Assembly: GCF_004343775.1 (NCBI RefSeq)
Contig: NZ_PTXL01000002.1
Span: 806,001 to 870,000 of the forward strand
DNA: 64,000 nt
Source of the DNA: Burkholderia sp. SRS-46
Lineage (GTDB): Bacteria; Pseudomonadota; Gammaproteobacteria; Burkholderiales; Burkholderiaceae
Direction: 5' to 3'
Shown one piece after another: positions 44,707 to 54,442 of this stretch. The notes below the pieces were generated by a model. It did not search any database. It was not told where the DNA came from and saw nothing but the letters and a program-made list of their open reading frames with translations. Numbering within the stretch: the stretch's first letter is position 1; each line of letters opens with the position of its first letter. The position numbers were made by a program, and so were the translations under genes.

Positions 44707-47046
44707 TTACTCCGAAAATCCGAAATTCAATGTGTTCTTCACATCGTTGAGCGGCACTGGAGACCAAGTCGGAAATTTGAAGCTCCCGCCATCGGCATCA
44801 TTGACTGTCAGGTTACCTTTCAGCTCGATCTCGCCAGCAGGACTCCCAAGAATGATCTTGCCGCCCGAGAGCTTGATGTAGGCGCCGGAACCATCGCCGA
44901 GCGTGACACCTTTTCGGCCCGTGATGATCACTTCGCCATCTGAGGAACTGACTGTCATATCCTGCATCGACATCAGTTCCATCGTGTCGGACTGCGCCTG
45001 AATCTGCACCTTGCCCTTGGCCGCGAAGAGTCGAATGCCGAGCTTTGCCGCGAGAAACGAAATCGCTTCGCCTGCCGCCACCGTGATGCGTTTCATGACG
45101 CCGATGTCGAGCCCCTCGCCGGCCGTGACGAACATCTGCTTGCGTGCAGCGACCTGAACATGCTGCCCACTGGCGATACCGACACCTTCGGGCGCACTCG
45201 CAACAATGACGGGCTTCTGGAGGCGGCTCAGCTTCTGCTCGACCAGCACGCGCTGCTGGTGGGCCTCAGCCTGTAGTGCCTTTGCAGCGGCCGCGGCGTC
45301 ATTTAGCGACCGCAGAATTTCTTCAGCCTGCGCGAATGTTGCGTCCGCGTTCTGCATGGCAAGCTGCTCGCCGGCCGCACCCGGTTGCGCCTCGGCCGAC
45401 ACAAGCACGCCATCAGCTGCCCTGATCGACGCGTGTCCGTCGGTGGCGAGCTCGGCACCCTTTCCGCGCGCCTTGCGATCAGCGTCCACCATGAAACCCA
45501 GATTTAGCTGGCTCGCCCGGAACGGCGTTATCAGGTGGACGTGCTCGTTGCTTTCCTTATCCTCCATCCGCAGTTCGTTACGCGCGGCCGTGCGGATAAG
45601 GTTGCGGGTATGGTTCAGGTTGTTGACCAGGTCCGGATGCAGACTGTCGTGCATCGCACCGATGATGACGGGCCGATCGGGATTCCCTTGCGTAAAGACA
45701 AGCGCGACTTCCGCACCGTCGATCAGCGGGAAATGGTGGCCGTAGTTCGCACCGCTGTAGGGCTTCGCGAGCCGCACCGGCCGACTCGTGCCGCCGGGGC
45801 TCCACTCATCCAGATCGAACGGCAGCTTGATCACGTACCAACCCTGCTCGGTGAGATACGCGTGCTTGTAGTCCCCCGGCGAATTGATGCGTGCAGGCAG
45901 GATGCCGTCAATCACCGGGCGCGGGATCAACCCCATCGATGCGCGCCAAACGCGATCCGACGGGATACCTTCGAACTCGACCCAATACGACTCGTTCCGC
46001 CCACCGTGCGACTCGACCGACGTGACGAAGATTCCGTGCTTTGCGTCGACCGGCTTCGGCTCGATTCGCATCACCTCGCCCGCTTCGAGCCAGAACGGAT
46101 TGCCGGTGCCCTTGAACGTGATCTGGCCGGCCAGATACGCCTCGTGTCGCAGGCGGGCGACGTGCCTACCCTCCTCCGGCGTCTCGTAGTGTTCGCCCCA
46201 ACGATAATCGACGGCATCCGTCGTCTTGTCATCGCGCGCGGCGTTTTCCTCGACAAGAAGCGACACGCCGGCCTGCCGATGGTTGTAGTCGTGCAGGCGA
46301 ACCGATTCCGGCACACGCAGCGTTTCGCGCCCGAGCGTCTTGATCGCATCCGCGCCCACGCTTTCGAGTCCCGAGTCACGGCGATACGGAACCGTGCGCT
46401 GCTTGCGCGCATACGCATCCAGATCGTCGCCGAACACGATCACGGCGTGGTCCTTCTTTTGCTCCCAACGGAACCAGATTCCTTCTTCCGCGCAAATACG
46501 CTGGATGAACGCAAACGTGGTCTCGTGATACTGCGTCACGTATTCGTGCCGCTTGTACTTCGCCCGCAACCGAAACATGAAGTCGACACCGGCACGATAG
46601 CCGTAATGCCGCAGCGTATCGGTCACGATCTCCTCGACCGACTGCTTCTGAAACAACCGACTGGTCACCCCACGATCGAGGTCGGCCAGTGTCGGCTCCA
46701 GCACCACGCGGTAACGCGTCTCGTCCGCTGAAGTCTCGAATTCGTCGAACCCGGTGATGATCCCGCGCACGGTATACGCCGACGGCTTCGTGCTGAACTG
46801 CGCTGCGTTCTCCCCGAACATCTCGCGCAGATAGCCCATGTTCGGGTCGAGCGGGTCCACGATGAACTTCGCCGGCCGGCCCAATACCTGGTCCATCGGA
46901 ATTCCCGCCATCGGGCTTGTGAATTCAATCTCGTACCGGTACAGCTGGCTGACCTGATCCAGTCCAGTGAATTTCAGGATCGAGAACGTCGCCGGGTGCG
47001 GCGCCAGCTTCAATTCATAAGCCTGCGAAGGCAATACCATCGACAT
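44707..47046 (-). CDS. vgrG: VgrG: T6SS spike protein (TssI)
   Basis: A 779-residue spike protein. The gp27-like part (about 1-370; FTGLDQVSQLYRYEIEF, YHETTFAFIQRICAEEGIWFRWE) is followed by the gp5-like OB region (WSPGGTSRPVRLAKPYSGANYGHHFPLIDGAEVALVF...) and a DUF2345 region with a repetitive beta-helix at the C-terminus. There is no extra enzymatic domain. GAGGGAA precedes the ATG. The effector gene follows within eight bases, so this spike probably carries it, with PAAR at the tip. Confidence 0.93.
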   Translation of the reverse strand: MSMVLPSQAYELKLAPHPATFSILKFTGLDQVSQLYRYEIEFTSPMAGIPMDQVLGRPAKFIVDPLDPNMGYLREMFGENAAQFSTKPSAYTVRGIITGFDEFETSADETRYRVVLEPTLADLDRGVTSRLFQKQSVEEIVTDTLRHYGYRAGVDFMFRLRAKYKRHEYVTQYHETTFAFIQRICAEEGIWFRWEQKKDHAVIVFGDDLDAYARKQRTVPYRRDSGLESVGADAIKTLGRETLRVPESVRLHDYNHRQAGVSLLVEENAARDDKTTDAVDYRWGEHYETPEEGRHVARLRHEAYLAGQITFKGTGNPFWLEAGEVMRIEPKPVDAKHGIFVTSVESHGGRNESYWVEFEGIPSDRVWRASMGLIPRPVIDGILPARINSPGDYKHAYLTEQGWYVIKLPFDLDEWSPGGTSRPVRLAKPYSGANYGHHFPLIDGAEVALVFTQGNPDRPVIIGAMHDSLHPDLVNNLNHTRNLIRTAARNELRMEDKESNEHVHLITPFRASQLNLGFMVDADRKARGKGAELATDGHASIRAADGVLVSAEAQPGAAGEQLAMQNADATFAQAEEILRSLNDAAAAAKALQAEAHQQRVLVEQKLSRLQKPVIVASAPEGVGIASGQHVQVAARKQMFVTAGEGLDIGVMKRITVAAGEAISFLAAKLGIRLFAAKGKVQIQAQSDTMELMSMQDMTVSSSDGEVIITGRKGVTLGDGSGAYIKLSGGKIILGSPAGEIELKGNLTVNDADGGSFKFPTWSPVPLNDVKNTLNFGFSE

Positions 47047-47128
47047 CGGATTCCCTCAGGTGCACGCACAAAATCGCACTGCGGGGGCGTCTATCGGCGC
47101 CCCCGCAACTCATGCGACAAACGTCGGA

Positions 47129-48679
47129 TCAGCTCTTGGCCTTCGGCATCTGCGACACCAGCGACAGGCCGATATCCATCCCTTCGACCTGGAAGTGCGG
47201 CACGATGAACAGCTTGATGCGGAAGAACCCCGGGTTGTCCTCGATATCCTCGACGACCACCTTCGCGTCGCGCAGCGGATGCGACGCTTGCAACTCGTCG
47301 CCAGGGTCCTTCATCTCGGTCACGAGCCCCTTGATCCAGTTGTTCAACTCGAGTTCGAGCAGACGGCGGTCCTTGGTCGTGCCGATGTTCTCGCGCTGGA
47401 TCAGCTTCAGGTAATGCGCGATGCGCGACAGCAGGAAGATGTAAGGCAGGCGCGCATTGATGCGGCTGTTCGCGGTCGCTTCCTTGGTTTCGTAAAGCGC
47501 CGGCTTCTGGGTCGAATTCGCCGAGAAGAAGCACGCGTAATCGTGGTTCTTGTAGAACGACAGCGGGATGAAGCCGAGATTCGCGAATTCGAACTCGCGC
47601 GTTTCCGGAATCAGCACTTCGGTCGGAATCTTCGGCTGATACCCGGTGCCGAGGTCGTACAGATGGACCGGCAGGTCCTCGACCTTGCCTCCCGCCTGCG
47701 GGCCGCGAATCTGCACGCACCAGCCGTTGCTCACGAAGCTGCGCACCATGTTCGCCGCGAATGCGAACGACGCATTCACCCACAGATACTTGTTGTGATC
47801 GGGGCCCTTGACGGCTTCCTCGTAACTGAACGCCCGCACCGGCGCCGTATCCTTGCCGTAGGGCAGACGGCCGAGCACGCGCGGCATCGTCAAGCCGACA
47901 TAACGCGCATCGTCGGTGTCGCGGAAACTCTTCCACTTGATGTATTCGGCGCGATCGAAGTAGTTGCCGATGTCCTGGATCGCCGCGACCTCTTCCATCG
48001 ACTGCTTGCCGAAGAATGCCGGCCCCACCGAGCCGATGAACGGCATATGCGCCGCGGCGGCGACCTTCGAAATATTGCGCAGCAGCGCGACATCCATCGG
48101 CGAGTTGCCGAACTCGAAATCGCTGATCATCGCGCTGATCGGCTGGCCACCCGGCGTATCGTATTCCTCGATGTAGGTCAGACGGTACAGGCCGCTCTGG
48201 ATCAGCTCCGGCGTGTCCTCGAAGTCGCGCTGCAGCGCATCCTTCGACACGTCCAGCACCTCGATCCTCGCGTTCTTGCGGAAATCGGTGCGGCTCACCA
48301 GCATCTTCAGCCCACGCCAGCGCGCTTCGAGCGCCTGGAATTCCGGCGCATGCATCACGGCGTCGAGCTGCCGGCCGATCTGCCGATCGAGCTGACCGAT
48401 GTGGAAGTCGAGCAGCGACTTGTCGAGCCGATCGACCGGCTGGCTCGCGCTGGCGACGAGCTCAAGGAACGCGCCCATGCCGCGCGCGATGCGTTCGTCG
48501 GCGGACGCGTCGGACAGCATATCGTTGTCGCGGAATGCCTCGAGCGGGCGCGCCTCGCTGACGGGATTCAGGTTGATCTTGCTGCACAGCGATGCATATA
48601 CGCTGTCGATATCCCCGTGCGGGGCGTCGAGCACGACGGTCTCGGTCGCGCCGGTCTGCTGCGTTTCAGTGGATTTCAT
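47129..48679 (-). CDS. tssC: TssC: T6SS large sheath subunit
   Basis: A 516-residue sheath protein (VipB/EvpB). Diagnostic stretches are LDFHIGQLDRQIGRQLDAVMHAPEF, LEARWRGLKMLV and DFEFGNSPMDVALLRNISKVAAAAHMPF. With TssB it forms the contractile sheath around the Hcp tube. It begins 73 bases after tssB; the ATG at 48679 starts MKSTETQQTG. Confidence 0.95.
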   Translation of the reverse strand: MKSTETQQTGATETVVLDAPHGDIDSVYASLCSKINLNPVSEARPLEAFRDNDMLSDASADERIARGMGAFLELVASASQPVDRLDKSLLDFHIGQLDRQIGRQLDAVMHAPEFQALEARWRGLKMLVSRTDFRKNARIEVLDVSKDALQRDFEDTPELIQSGLYRLTYIEEYDTPGGQPISAMISDFEFGNSPMDVALLRNISKVAAAAHMPFIGSVGPAFFGKQSMEEVAAIQDIGNYFDRAEYIKWKSFRDTDDARYVGLTMPRVLGRLPYGKDTAPVRAFSYEEAVKGPDHNKYLWVNASFAFAANMVRSFVSNGWCVQIRGPQAGGKVEDLPVHLYDLGTGYQPKIPTEVLIPETREFEFANLGFIPLSFYKNHDYACFFSANSTQKPALYETKEATANSRINARLPYIFLLSRIAHYLKLIQRENIGTTKDRRLLELELNNWIKGLVTEMKDPGDELQASHPLRDAKVVVEDIEDNPGFFRIKLFIVPHFQVEGMDIGLSLVSQMPKAKS

Positions 48680-48752
48680 CTCGTGTCCTGTCTGCGATCG
48701 AATCGCAACCTGTTGTCGGAATGCGGTGAAGGCGCGCTTGGCCCAATTCCGC

Positions 48753-49265
48753 TCACGCATGCCCTTCCGGCTGCGTGGCGGCGGTGGCGATCTGAGACAG
48801 TTCGCCGCGCAGCTTGTCGGACAAGCGCTTGTCCTTCAGCACCTTCTCGAACTCGCGGCGGAACGTGCCGTTGTCGAGCAGGTTCGATTTCAGGTCGCGC
48901 AGCAGATTGCGCATCGCCAGCAGGGCCTGCAGTTCCGGAATCTGGCGTGCGACCTGCTCGGGCTCGAAGTCCTTGATCGAGCGGAACGACAGGTTGACCG
49001 GCAATTCCGAGCCGTCGGCCGCCAGCGTGTTGTCCGCGGCGATCTTGAGGTCCGGCGCATAGTCGGCAAGCACCGCGTCGAAATTGTTCTTGTCGATGTT
49101 GACTTTCTTCCGCTCGGCAAGCGGCGCCTGTTCACGGCCAGCGCTGAAGTCGCCCGCGACGAGCAGTTTCAGGGGCAGCTCGACTTTCTTCTGCGCCCCC
49201 CCGGTGTGCAGGTCCAACGTGATCGAAACCCGGCTCTTCGGGATCTCTCGCTGAAAGCTATCCAA
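48753..49265 (-). CDS. tssB: TssB: T6SS small sheath subunit
   Basis: A 170-residue sheath protein (VipA/ImpB): FQREIPKSRVSITLDLHTGG, ELPLKLLVAGDFS, and the C-terminal EFEKVLKDKRLSDKLRGEL coiled region. The start is a TTG at 49265, set by AAGGAG eight bases upstream; no ATG gives the family N-terminus. First gene of the minus-strand T6SS unit. Confidence 0.93.
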   Translation of the reverse strand: MDSFQREIPKSRVSITLDLHTGGAQKKVELPLKLLVAGDFSAGREQAPLAERKKVNIDKNNFDAVLADYAPDLKIAADNTLAADGSELPVNLSFRSIKDFEPEQVARQIPELQALLAMRNLLRDLKSNLLDNGTFRREFEKVLKDKRLSDKLRGELSQIATAATQPEGHA

Positions 49266-49842
49266 TTCGTTCTCCTTATCTCAGGATGCTTGAAGATGCC
49301 GTAATACGCATCCACCGTCGTGGATACACCTTCGCCCGCTCAATCCATGCACAACCCCGTCACGAACATTTGCGAACGACCGAATCAGAAATTCGAAACC
49401 ACAACTCCAGATTCACGCGGCAGAAAAATACCACGACGAATCATGAACGGTAAACCACAAACAATCAAAAATCGAACAACCATTAAACCCCGCCACGCAA
49501 ATCAGACAAATCCTATTTAACATTTTGTCACGATGCGCTCGACAACCATCCATATGTCTTATCTCAATTATCTAGACAAACGTCACACAAAACACACAAC
49601 CCATTGATATACAAATATATTTCCGGAACAATTGAAAGCCGCACAATCTTATAAACATGCCATTTCGAGATAACACCATCGATGCACCACCTCGACATCA
49701 ACCTCAAAAACAACCCCCTCCACTTATCCCGAATTAACTCCACCAACACACCCCACATTTCATCAATCCAAGGGTATACAAAACCAGAAATTGACATATA
49801 GAATCAGCGCCTCATTATTCCAACACTCCTAAAGACCACACC
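49266..49842. promoter_or_regulatory. AT-rich divergent T6SS promoter region
   Basis: About 580 bases, very AT-rich, between the divergent tssB and tssK genes; no gene is evident. Toward tssK a possible sigma70 promoter is TTGACA (49791-49796), 17 bases, ATTATT (49814-49819). I found no -24/-12 sigma54 element. The base composition suggests a target for silencing proteins such as H-NS/Bv3F-like factors, which is inference. Confidence 0.5.
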
Positions 49843-51195
49843 ATGCGGATCGAAAAACCGCTCTGGCATGAAGGGCTGATCTTGACGCAGCAGCATTTCC
49901 AGCAGCAGGAACGCTGGGCCGCGTTTGCATTGCGCCAGTTCACGAACTCCGTCGTTTCGTCTCCTTGGGGAACGCTCGGCGTCGACGTCGACGAAGACGC
50001 ACTTTCATCAGGACGCCTGAAGCTGACGCGGCTCCAGTTGCGCCTGCCGGACGGCACGCCGATCGACACGACCGTCGTCGACGCGTTGCCGCCCGCCCGG
50101 GATCTGACGCAGGGGATACCGCCCGACGCACAGAGCGTCGTGGTGCTCGCGGCACTGGCGCTGCCCGATGCAAACGGCGGCAACTGTCGCTTCGACGAAA
50201 CCACCCTCGCCCGCCCGAAGCGGGCCTATCGCGAATTCGTCAAGGTGATCGATCTCAACGGCGGCGGCGAAACCGAAATCGCCGCGGAACGCCATGCCGT
50301 GCGTCTCCTGTTCGATTTCGAGCCACACGACGACGATACCGTGTGCGCGATTGCGCGCCTGACGCGCACGACGAATGGCCAATTCCAGGTCGATCGCCGC
50401 TTCGTGCCGCCTTGCCTCACGCTGTCCGGACATGCGCTTCACGTCGAGCGACTCCACCGTCTCGCCGATATCCTGAGCGCCAAGAGCGCCGCGCTCGGCG
50501 CGCGCCGCAGCGAACGGATCGAACAGGTGGCCGAGTATGGCGTCGCGGACGTCCAGCTCTTCTGGCTCCTGCACTGCATTCACAACGCGTGGCCGCAACT
50601 CCGCTTTCTCGCGTCGCACCCGAGCCAGCCGACCGACCGGCTCTATCAGGTGCTTTCACAGCTCGCGGGCGCGCTGATCACGTTCTCGACGAGCACGCAG
50701 CTCGCCGACATTCCCGCCTACGACCATGCCAATGCCGACGAGGTGTTCGCGAAACTCGAGCTGCTGATCCGTGGCCTGCTCGATGCCATCATTCCGTCAC
50801 GCGTCGTCTCGATCGGACTGACGCACACAAGCCCGACGACATGGACCGGTCAGTTTCTCGACGAGCGCATCGCCGAGGGCACGGCGGACTGGTATCTGTC
50901 CGTCCAGGCCGCCTTGCCCGCCTTCGAACTCGCCAAACAGTTTCCGCGCCTGTGCAAGGTCGGCGCCCCCGACGACGTCGAGCACATCGTCAATTCCGCA
51001 GTCGCGGGCATTCCACTCAAGGCGGTCCAGCGCGTACCGGGCGCCATTCCCGTTCGGCTCGACAATCATTATTTCGCGCTCGATCCGGCAGCCCCGGCAC
51101 TGGCGAGAATGCTCGCCGCACGCGCATGCCAGATCTATTTGCCCGCGTCGATTCCCGACACATCGATCGAACTCTACGCAGTGCTGCGCTCATGA
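49843..51195 (+). CDS. tssK: TssK: T6SS baseplate adaptor
   Basis: A 450-residue TssK (VasE/ImpJ). The hallmark N-terminus PLWHEGLILTQQHFQQQERW and the central LPDGTPID and VERLHRLADILSAK segments are present. It joins the baseplate wedge to TssL and TssM at the membrane. No clear Shine-Dalgarno is visible before its ATG. First gene of the plus-strand unit; its stop overlaps the tssL start. Confidence 0.93.
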   Translation: MRIEKPLWHEGLILTQQHFQQQERWAAFALRQFTNSVVSSPWGTLGVDVDEDALSSGRLKLTRLQLRLPDGTPIDTTVVDALPPARDLTQGIPPDAQSVVVLAALALPDANGGNCRFDETTLARPKRAYREFVKVIDLNGGGETEIAAERHAVRLLFDFEPHDDDTVCAIARLTRTTNGQFQVDRRFVPPCLTLSGHALHVERLHRLADILSAKSAALGARRSERIEQVAEYGVADVQLFWLLHCIHNAWPQLRFLASHPSQPTDRLYQVLSQLAGALITFSTSTQLADIPAYDHANADEVFAKLELLIRGLLDAIIPSRVVSIGLTHTSPTTWTGQFLDERIAEGTADWYLSVQAALPAFELAKQFPRLCKVGAPDDVEHIVNSAVAGIPLKAVQRVPGAIPVRLDNHYFALDPAAPALARMLAARACQIYLPASIPDTSIELYAVLRS

Positions 51196-51947
51196 ACACC
51201 GTCATTTCCACACGCGCTCATGCAGCGCTGCTCGAGCGCGAACCCGGCAGCGACCACGCAAGCGGCTCGTCGATTCGCGCATTGCTGCGCGACACGGTCC
51301 TGCTCGTCACGCATTTGTCGAACGAAGGGCAGGTCCAGAACGTCGACGAATTGCGCCAACGCTGCCTTCAGCTCGTCGCGCAATTCTCGACCGCGCTGGA
51401 TGCGCTTGGCATCGCCCCGGACGTACGTGACGATGCCGCAATCGCCCAATGCGGCCTGATCGACGAGGCCGCCCTTCGGCACCTGCCCCCCGGCGACCGC
51501 GCGCAGTGGGAACCGAAACCCTTGCAGGTTGAGCGGTTCGGTATTCATGATGCAGGCGATCGCGTGTACGAGCGGATCGAATACCGGATGCGCGAGGCCG
51601 CGCCCAATGTCGAATTGCTCGAATGCTACGCCACCATTCTTGGCGTCGGATTTCGAGGCCGCCATGCCTCTCCAGCGGGCGCGACGGCGGCATCGCACGA
51701 CGGCGAAGCGAAACGCCAGGCGCTGATTGCGGCGCTCGCCGAGCAGATCGATCGACTGCGTCCGGCAGCGCCTCCACCGTTCATGACGGACCGATCCACG
51801 ACGCGGCTGATCGACCGGCTGAAGCGGCTCTCGCCCTGGGCGATCGCGGGCATCGCATGTGCGGCCGCCGCACTGATATGGCTCGCCTGGCACCAGATCC
51901 TCGACGCGCAACTGGCGCACCTCGTTCAGCAGGCGAAACGTCCGTGA
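51192..51947 (+). CDS. tssL: TssL: T6SS inner-membrane protein (DotU family)
   Basis: A 251-residue DotU-like protein with an N-terminal cytoplasmic domain (ALLRDTVLLVTHLSNEG, QCGLIDEAAL, RVYERIEYRM, LLECYATILGVGFRG) and one C-terminal membrane segment (about 225-243). It has no C-terminal peptidoglycan-binding extension; the OmpA-domain protein encoded next probably supplies that function. It overlaps tssK by ATGA. Confidence 0.93.
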   Translation: MNTVISTRAHAALLEREPGSDHASGSSIRALLRDTVLLVTHLSNEGQVQNVDELRQRCLQLVAQFSTALDALGIAPDVRDDAAIAQCGLIDEAALRHLPPGDRAQWEPKPLQVERFGIHDAGDRVYERIEYRMREAAPNVELLECYATILGVGFRGRHASPAGATAASHDGEAKRQALIAALAEQIDRLRPAAPPPFMTDRSTTRLIDRLKRLSPWAIAGIACAAAALIWLAWHQILDAQLAHLVQQAKRP

Positions 51948-53722
51948 GTTCCGATCTGCACGCCCCGTCCGGCACGACAAGCCCGGAGTCGCACGCCGCG
52001 CGGGCGACGCTTGCGAGGCTCGGCTATCCGCTGTGCATCGTCGTCACGTTAGCGACCGTGCTGGCGCTCGCGGTCATATGGCTCGTCCTGCCCATCGACC
52101 GCGGTGTGGCCTGGGGATTGACTGCCGTCATCGTTGCGGCGTCACTTCTGGTCGGCTGGTTACACGTGCGCAGGCTGGCGCTCTTGCACGAGCAACATGC
52201 CCACGTGCTGTCCCAGCTAGGCGCCGCAACGGTCGAACTCCCGGTGAGCCTCAGAACCGGAATGCCGGTCGCACTGGTCGTCGGCGACGGTCTGGCTGCA
52301 CTCTTCGATCGCGCAGACACCATCACGCGCTACGTGCACGTCGGCAACGGCGCCATCTGGTTGCGCGTGGATCAACCGCAGGATCTGCCGCGCCTCGCCG
52401 TCGCGGTCCGTCAATGGCGCGACGGGCATGCGCCCGACTGCGTCGTGCTGTCGGTCGCTCCGGCCATGCATGCGAACAGCGATGTCCTGGCACAAAAGCT
52501 GCGCGTCATCCGTCAGGCGGCGGCCGATGCGTCGAAGGCACTGGGCACGGCGTTGCCGGGCTACGTCGCGATCTATCAGCGGCTGACCGACGAGCCGGCG
52601 ACGAACCCGCCGCGGTCCGGCGATACGACGGCTCAGTGGTACGGCACATCAGCCGCGGTGCCGATCGTCGATGCCCACCGCTTCGACGCCGCGATCGAAG
52701 CCGCCGAATCGGACGTGGTCCATTCCAGCGGCAACTGCACGATGGCCGCTCGTGCCGCCGGTCTGGCCGCCGTCGTCGACTGGACGCGGCGGAACGTATT
52801 CGATGTGCTCGCCGACCCTCGACAACCCGCGGCGGCGTGGCGTCTATGCGGTGCGGGCTGGATCGACTGCGGCCCGGCAACCGGCCCCGGCAAGCCTTGG
52901 GAGCGCGATGTCCGGGCACGCATCGCCATCGCGCCGCGCTCGCTTCCCGGCTCGGCACAGCCATGGCCGCTCCCCCAACCGCTGATCGAAGCGGCGCCGC
53001 GTCGTGCGTGGAGGTCGCCACGGGTGGCAGCCGTTGGACACGCACTCGCGATTCTCGCGTGCGCAACCGCCGCCGCGAGCTGGGGCGCCGCGAAAAACAA
53101 CGACGCTCTGGTGACCCGCATCGCCGAACACCTCGCACGCTACCGCGCGGTTCCCGCGACGCACGACGCGGCGAAGCGCGATGCGCTGCGGACACTGGTC
53201 GCGGATCGCGATCAACTGGATCGCTACGCGCGTACCGGCGTGCCGCTCCGGCTGTCGTTCGGGATGTATCACGGCCGCGGCCTGCTGTCGCCGCTCGATG
53301 AGGCCATCGCGTCCTATGAGCCGCCTCCGCCACCACCGTCGGTCGTCACGCTCGACAGCATGTCGCTGTTCGATAGCGGCAAGGCCGCGCTGAAACCCGG
53401 CTCGACGCGTGCAATGGTGGGGGCGCTCGAACTGATCAACGCCCATCCGGGCAAGCGGATTCTCATTGCCGGGCATACCGACGATGTCGGCAAGCCGAAT
53501 CGCAATCTGACGCTTTCCGTCGATCGCGCGGCCGCCGTGCGGGACTGGCTCGTCGACGCTTCCGGTATTCCGTCGACCCGGTTCGCAATCCAGGGCTATG
53601 GCGACACCCGGCCTGTCGCGGACAACGCGACACCGGAGGGCCGCGCGAGGAACCGCCGGGTGGAAATCACGCTGGTGCCCGATACGCAGGCGGACACGCG
53701 TTCGGCAAATCCGGCGAAGTAG
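51944..53722 (+). CDS. OmpA-domain T6SS membrane protein (TagL-like)
   Basis: A 592-residue protein. Two membrane helices lie near the N-terminus (about 27-72), a central domain follows, a further hydrophobic segment lies near 360-380, and the C-terminus is an OmpA-like peptidoglycan-binding domain (SLFDSGKAALKPGS, AGHTDDVGKPNRNLTLSVDRA, RRVEITL). The start is a GTG overlapping the tssL stop (GTGA). It likely anchors the membrane complex to the cell wall, as TagL does. Homologues are variously named, so I leave the symbol empty. Confidence 0.82.
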   Translation: MSSDLHAPSGTTSPESHAARATLARLGYPLCIVVTLATVLALAVIWLVLPIDRGVAWGLTAVIVAASLLVGWLHVRRLALLHEQHAHVLSQLGAATVELPVSLRTGMPVALVVGDGLAALFDRADTITRYVHVGNGAIWLRVDQPQDLPRLAVAVRQWRDGHAPDCVVLSVAPAMHANSDVLAQKLRVIRQAAADASKALGTALPGYVAIYQRLTDEPATNPPRSGDTTAQWYGTSAAVPIVDAHRFDAAIEAAESDVVHSSGNCTMAARAAGLAAVVDWTRRNVFDVLADPRQPAAAWRLCGAGWIDCGPATGPGKPWERDVRARIAIAPRSLPGSAQPWPLPQPLIEAAPRRAWRSPRVAAVGHALAILACATAAASWGAAKNNDALVTRIAEHLARYRAVPATHDAAKRDALRTLVADRDQLDRYARTGVPLRLSFGMYHGRGLLSPLDEAIASYEPPPPPPSVVTLDSMSLFDSGKAALKPGSTRAMVGALELINAHPGKRILIAGHTDDVGKPNRNLTLSVDRAAAVRDWLVDASGIPSTRFAIQGYGDTRPVADNATPEGRARNRRVEITLVPDTQADTRSANPAK

Positions 53723-53737
53723 CCGCGTAGTTTGGTT

Positions 53738-53760
53738 CCCGAGGCAAACACCTCGGGTTT
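53738..53760 (+). terminator. Hairpin between the OmpA-domain gene and hcp
   Basis: CCCGAGG-CAAACA-CCTCGGG followed by TTT. It is a short terminator or RNA-processing hairpin, which could set hcp expression apart from the upstream structural genes. Confidence 0.45.
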
Positions 53761-53814
53761 GGCAGCGCCGGACTCCGGTTCTGGCGATTCGTAGTACGAA
53801 GAAGGAGTGAACAA

Positions 53815-54300
53815 ATGGCAATTCCGGCCTACATGTGGCTCAAGGACGACGGCGGCGCGGACATCAAGGGTTCGGTGACCGTGCAGGACCGCGAGGGCAG
53901 CGTCGAACTGGTCGCATTCGATCACGGCGTCCACATTCCGACCGACGGCAACACCGGCAAGCTGACCGGCACGCGCGTGCACAAGCCGATCACGCTGACG
54001 AAGGAGACGGACGCGTCGACGCCGTACCTGTACAAGGCCGTGACAAGCGGCCAGACGTTGAAATCGGTCGAGATCAAGTGGTACAAGATCGACGACGCGG
54101 GCAAGGAGAAGGAATACTTCAACACGAAGCTCGACAACGTGAAGATCGTCGCCGTGAAGCCGAAGATGCTCGACATCAAGAACCCCGACTACGAGAAGCA
54201 CAATCACCTCGAGGACGTCGAGCTGCGCTACGAAACCATCACGTGGTCGTACAAGGACGGCAACATCATCCACAAGGACACCTGGAACGAACGTTCCTGA
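53815..54300 (+). CDS. hcp: Hcp: T6SS inner-tube protein (TssD)
   Basis: A 161-residue Hcp protein: AIPAYMWLKDDGGADIKGS, VELVAFDHGVHIPTD, and YETITWSYKDGNIIHKDTW at the end. It forms hexamer rings stacked inside the sheath and is the secreted tube. AAGGAG precedes the ATG. It is preceded by a hairpin, and a GC-rich inverted repeat (GGCGGAA / TTCCGCC, about 54315-54349) follows, consistent with separate high-level expression. Confidence 0.95.
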   Translation: MAIPAYMWLKDDGGADIKGSVTVQDREGSVELVAFDHGVHIPTDGNTGKLTGTRVHKPITLTKETDASTPYLYKAVTSGQTLKSVEIKWYKIDDAGKEKEYFNTKLDNVKIVAVKPKMLDIKNPDYEKHNHLEDVELRYETITWSYKDGNIIHKDTWNERS

Positions 54301-54442
54301 TGTGCTGACCGACTGGCGGAAACCGGCTGCAACGCAACCGGCTTCCGCCCGGGGGGCCGGCCAGCGGATGCGGACCGGCCCAGCCTCCGAAGCCGGTGCC
54401 AATGGACGCCCGCCCCTTCCCCCTCCTTTTCCAGCCCTCGAC

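Noticed and set aside
49266-49842. Small open frames in the AT-rich tssB-tssK gap
   Set aside because: They lack good ribosome sites and family resemblance and occur where stop-poor AT-rich sequence gives random frames.
53738-54350. Hairpins around hcp as a possible riboswitch
   Set aside because: They are simple stem-loops without any conserved aptamer sequence and are better explained as terminators or processing sites.
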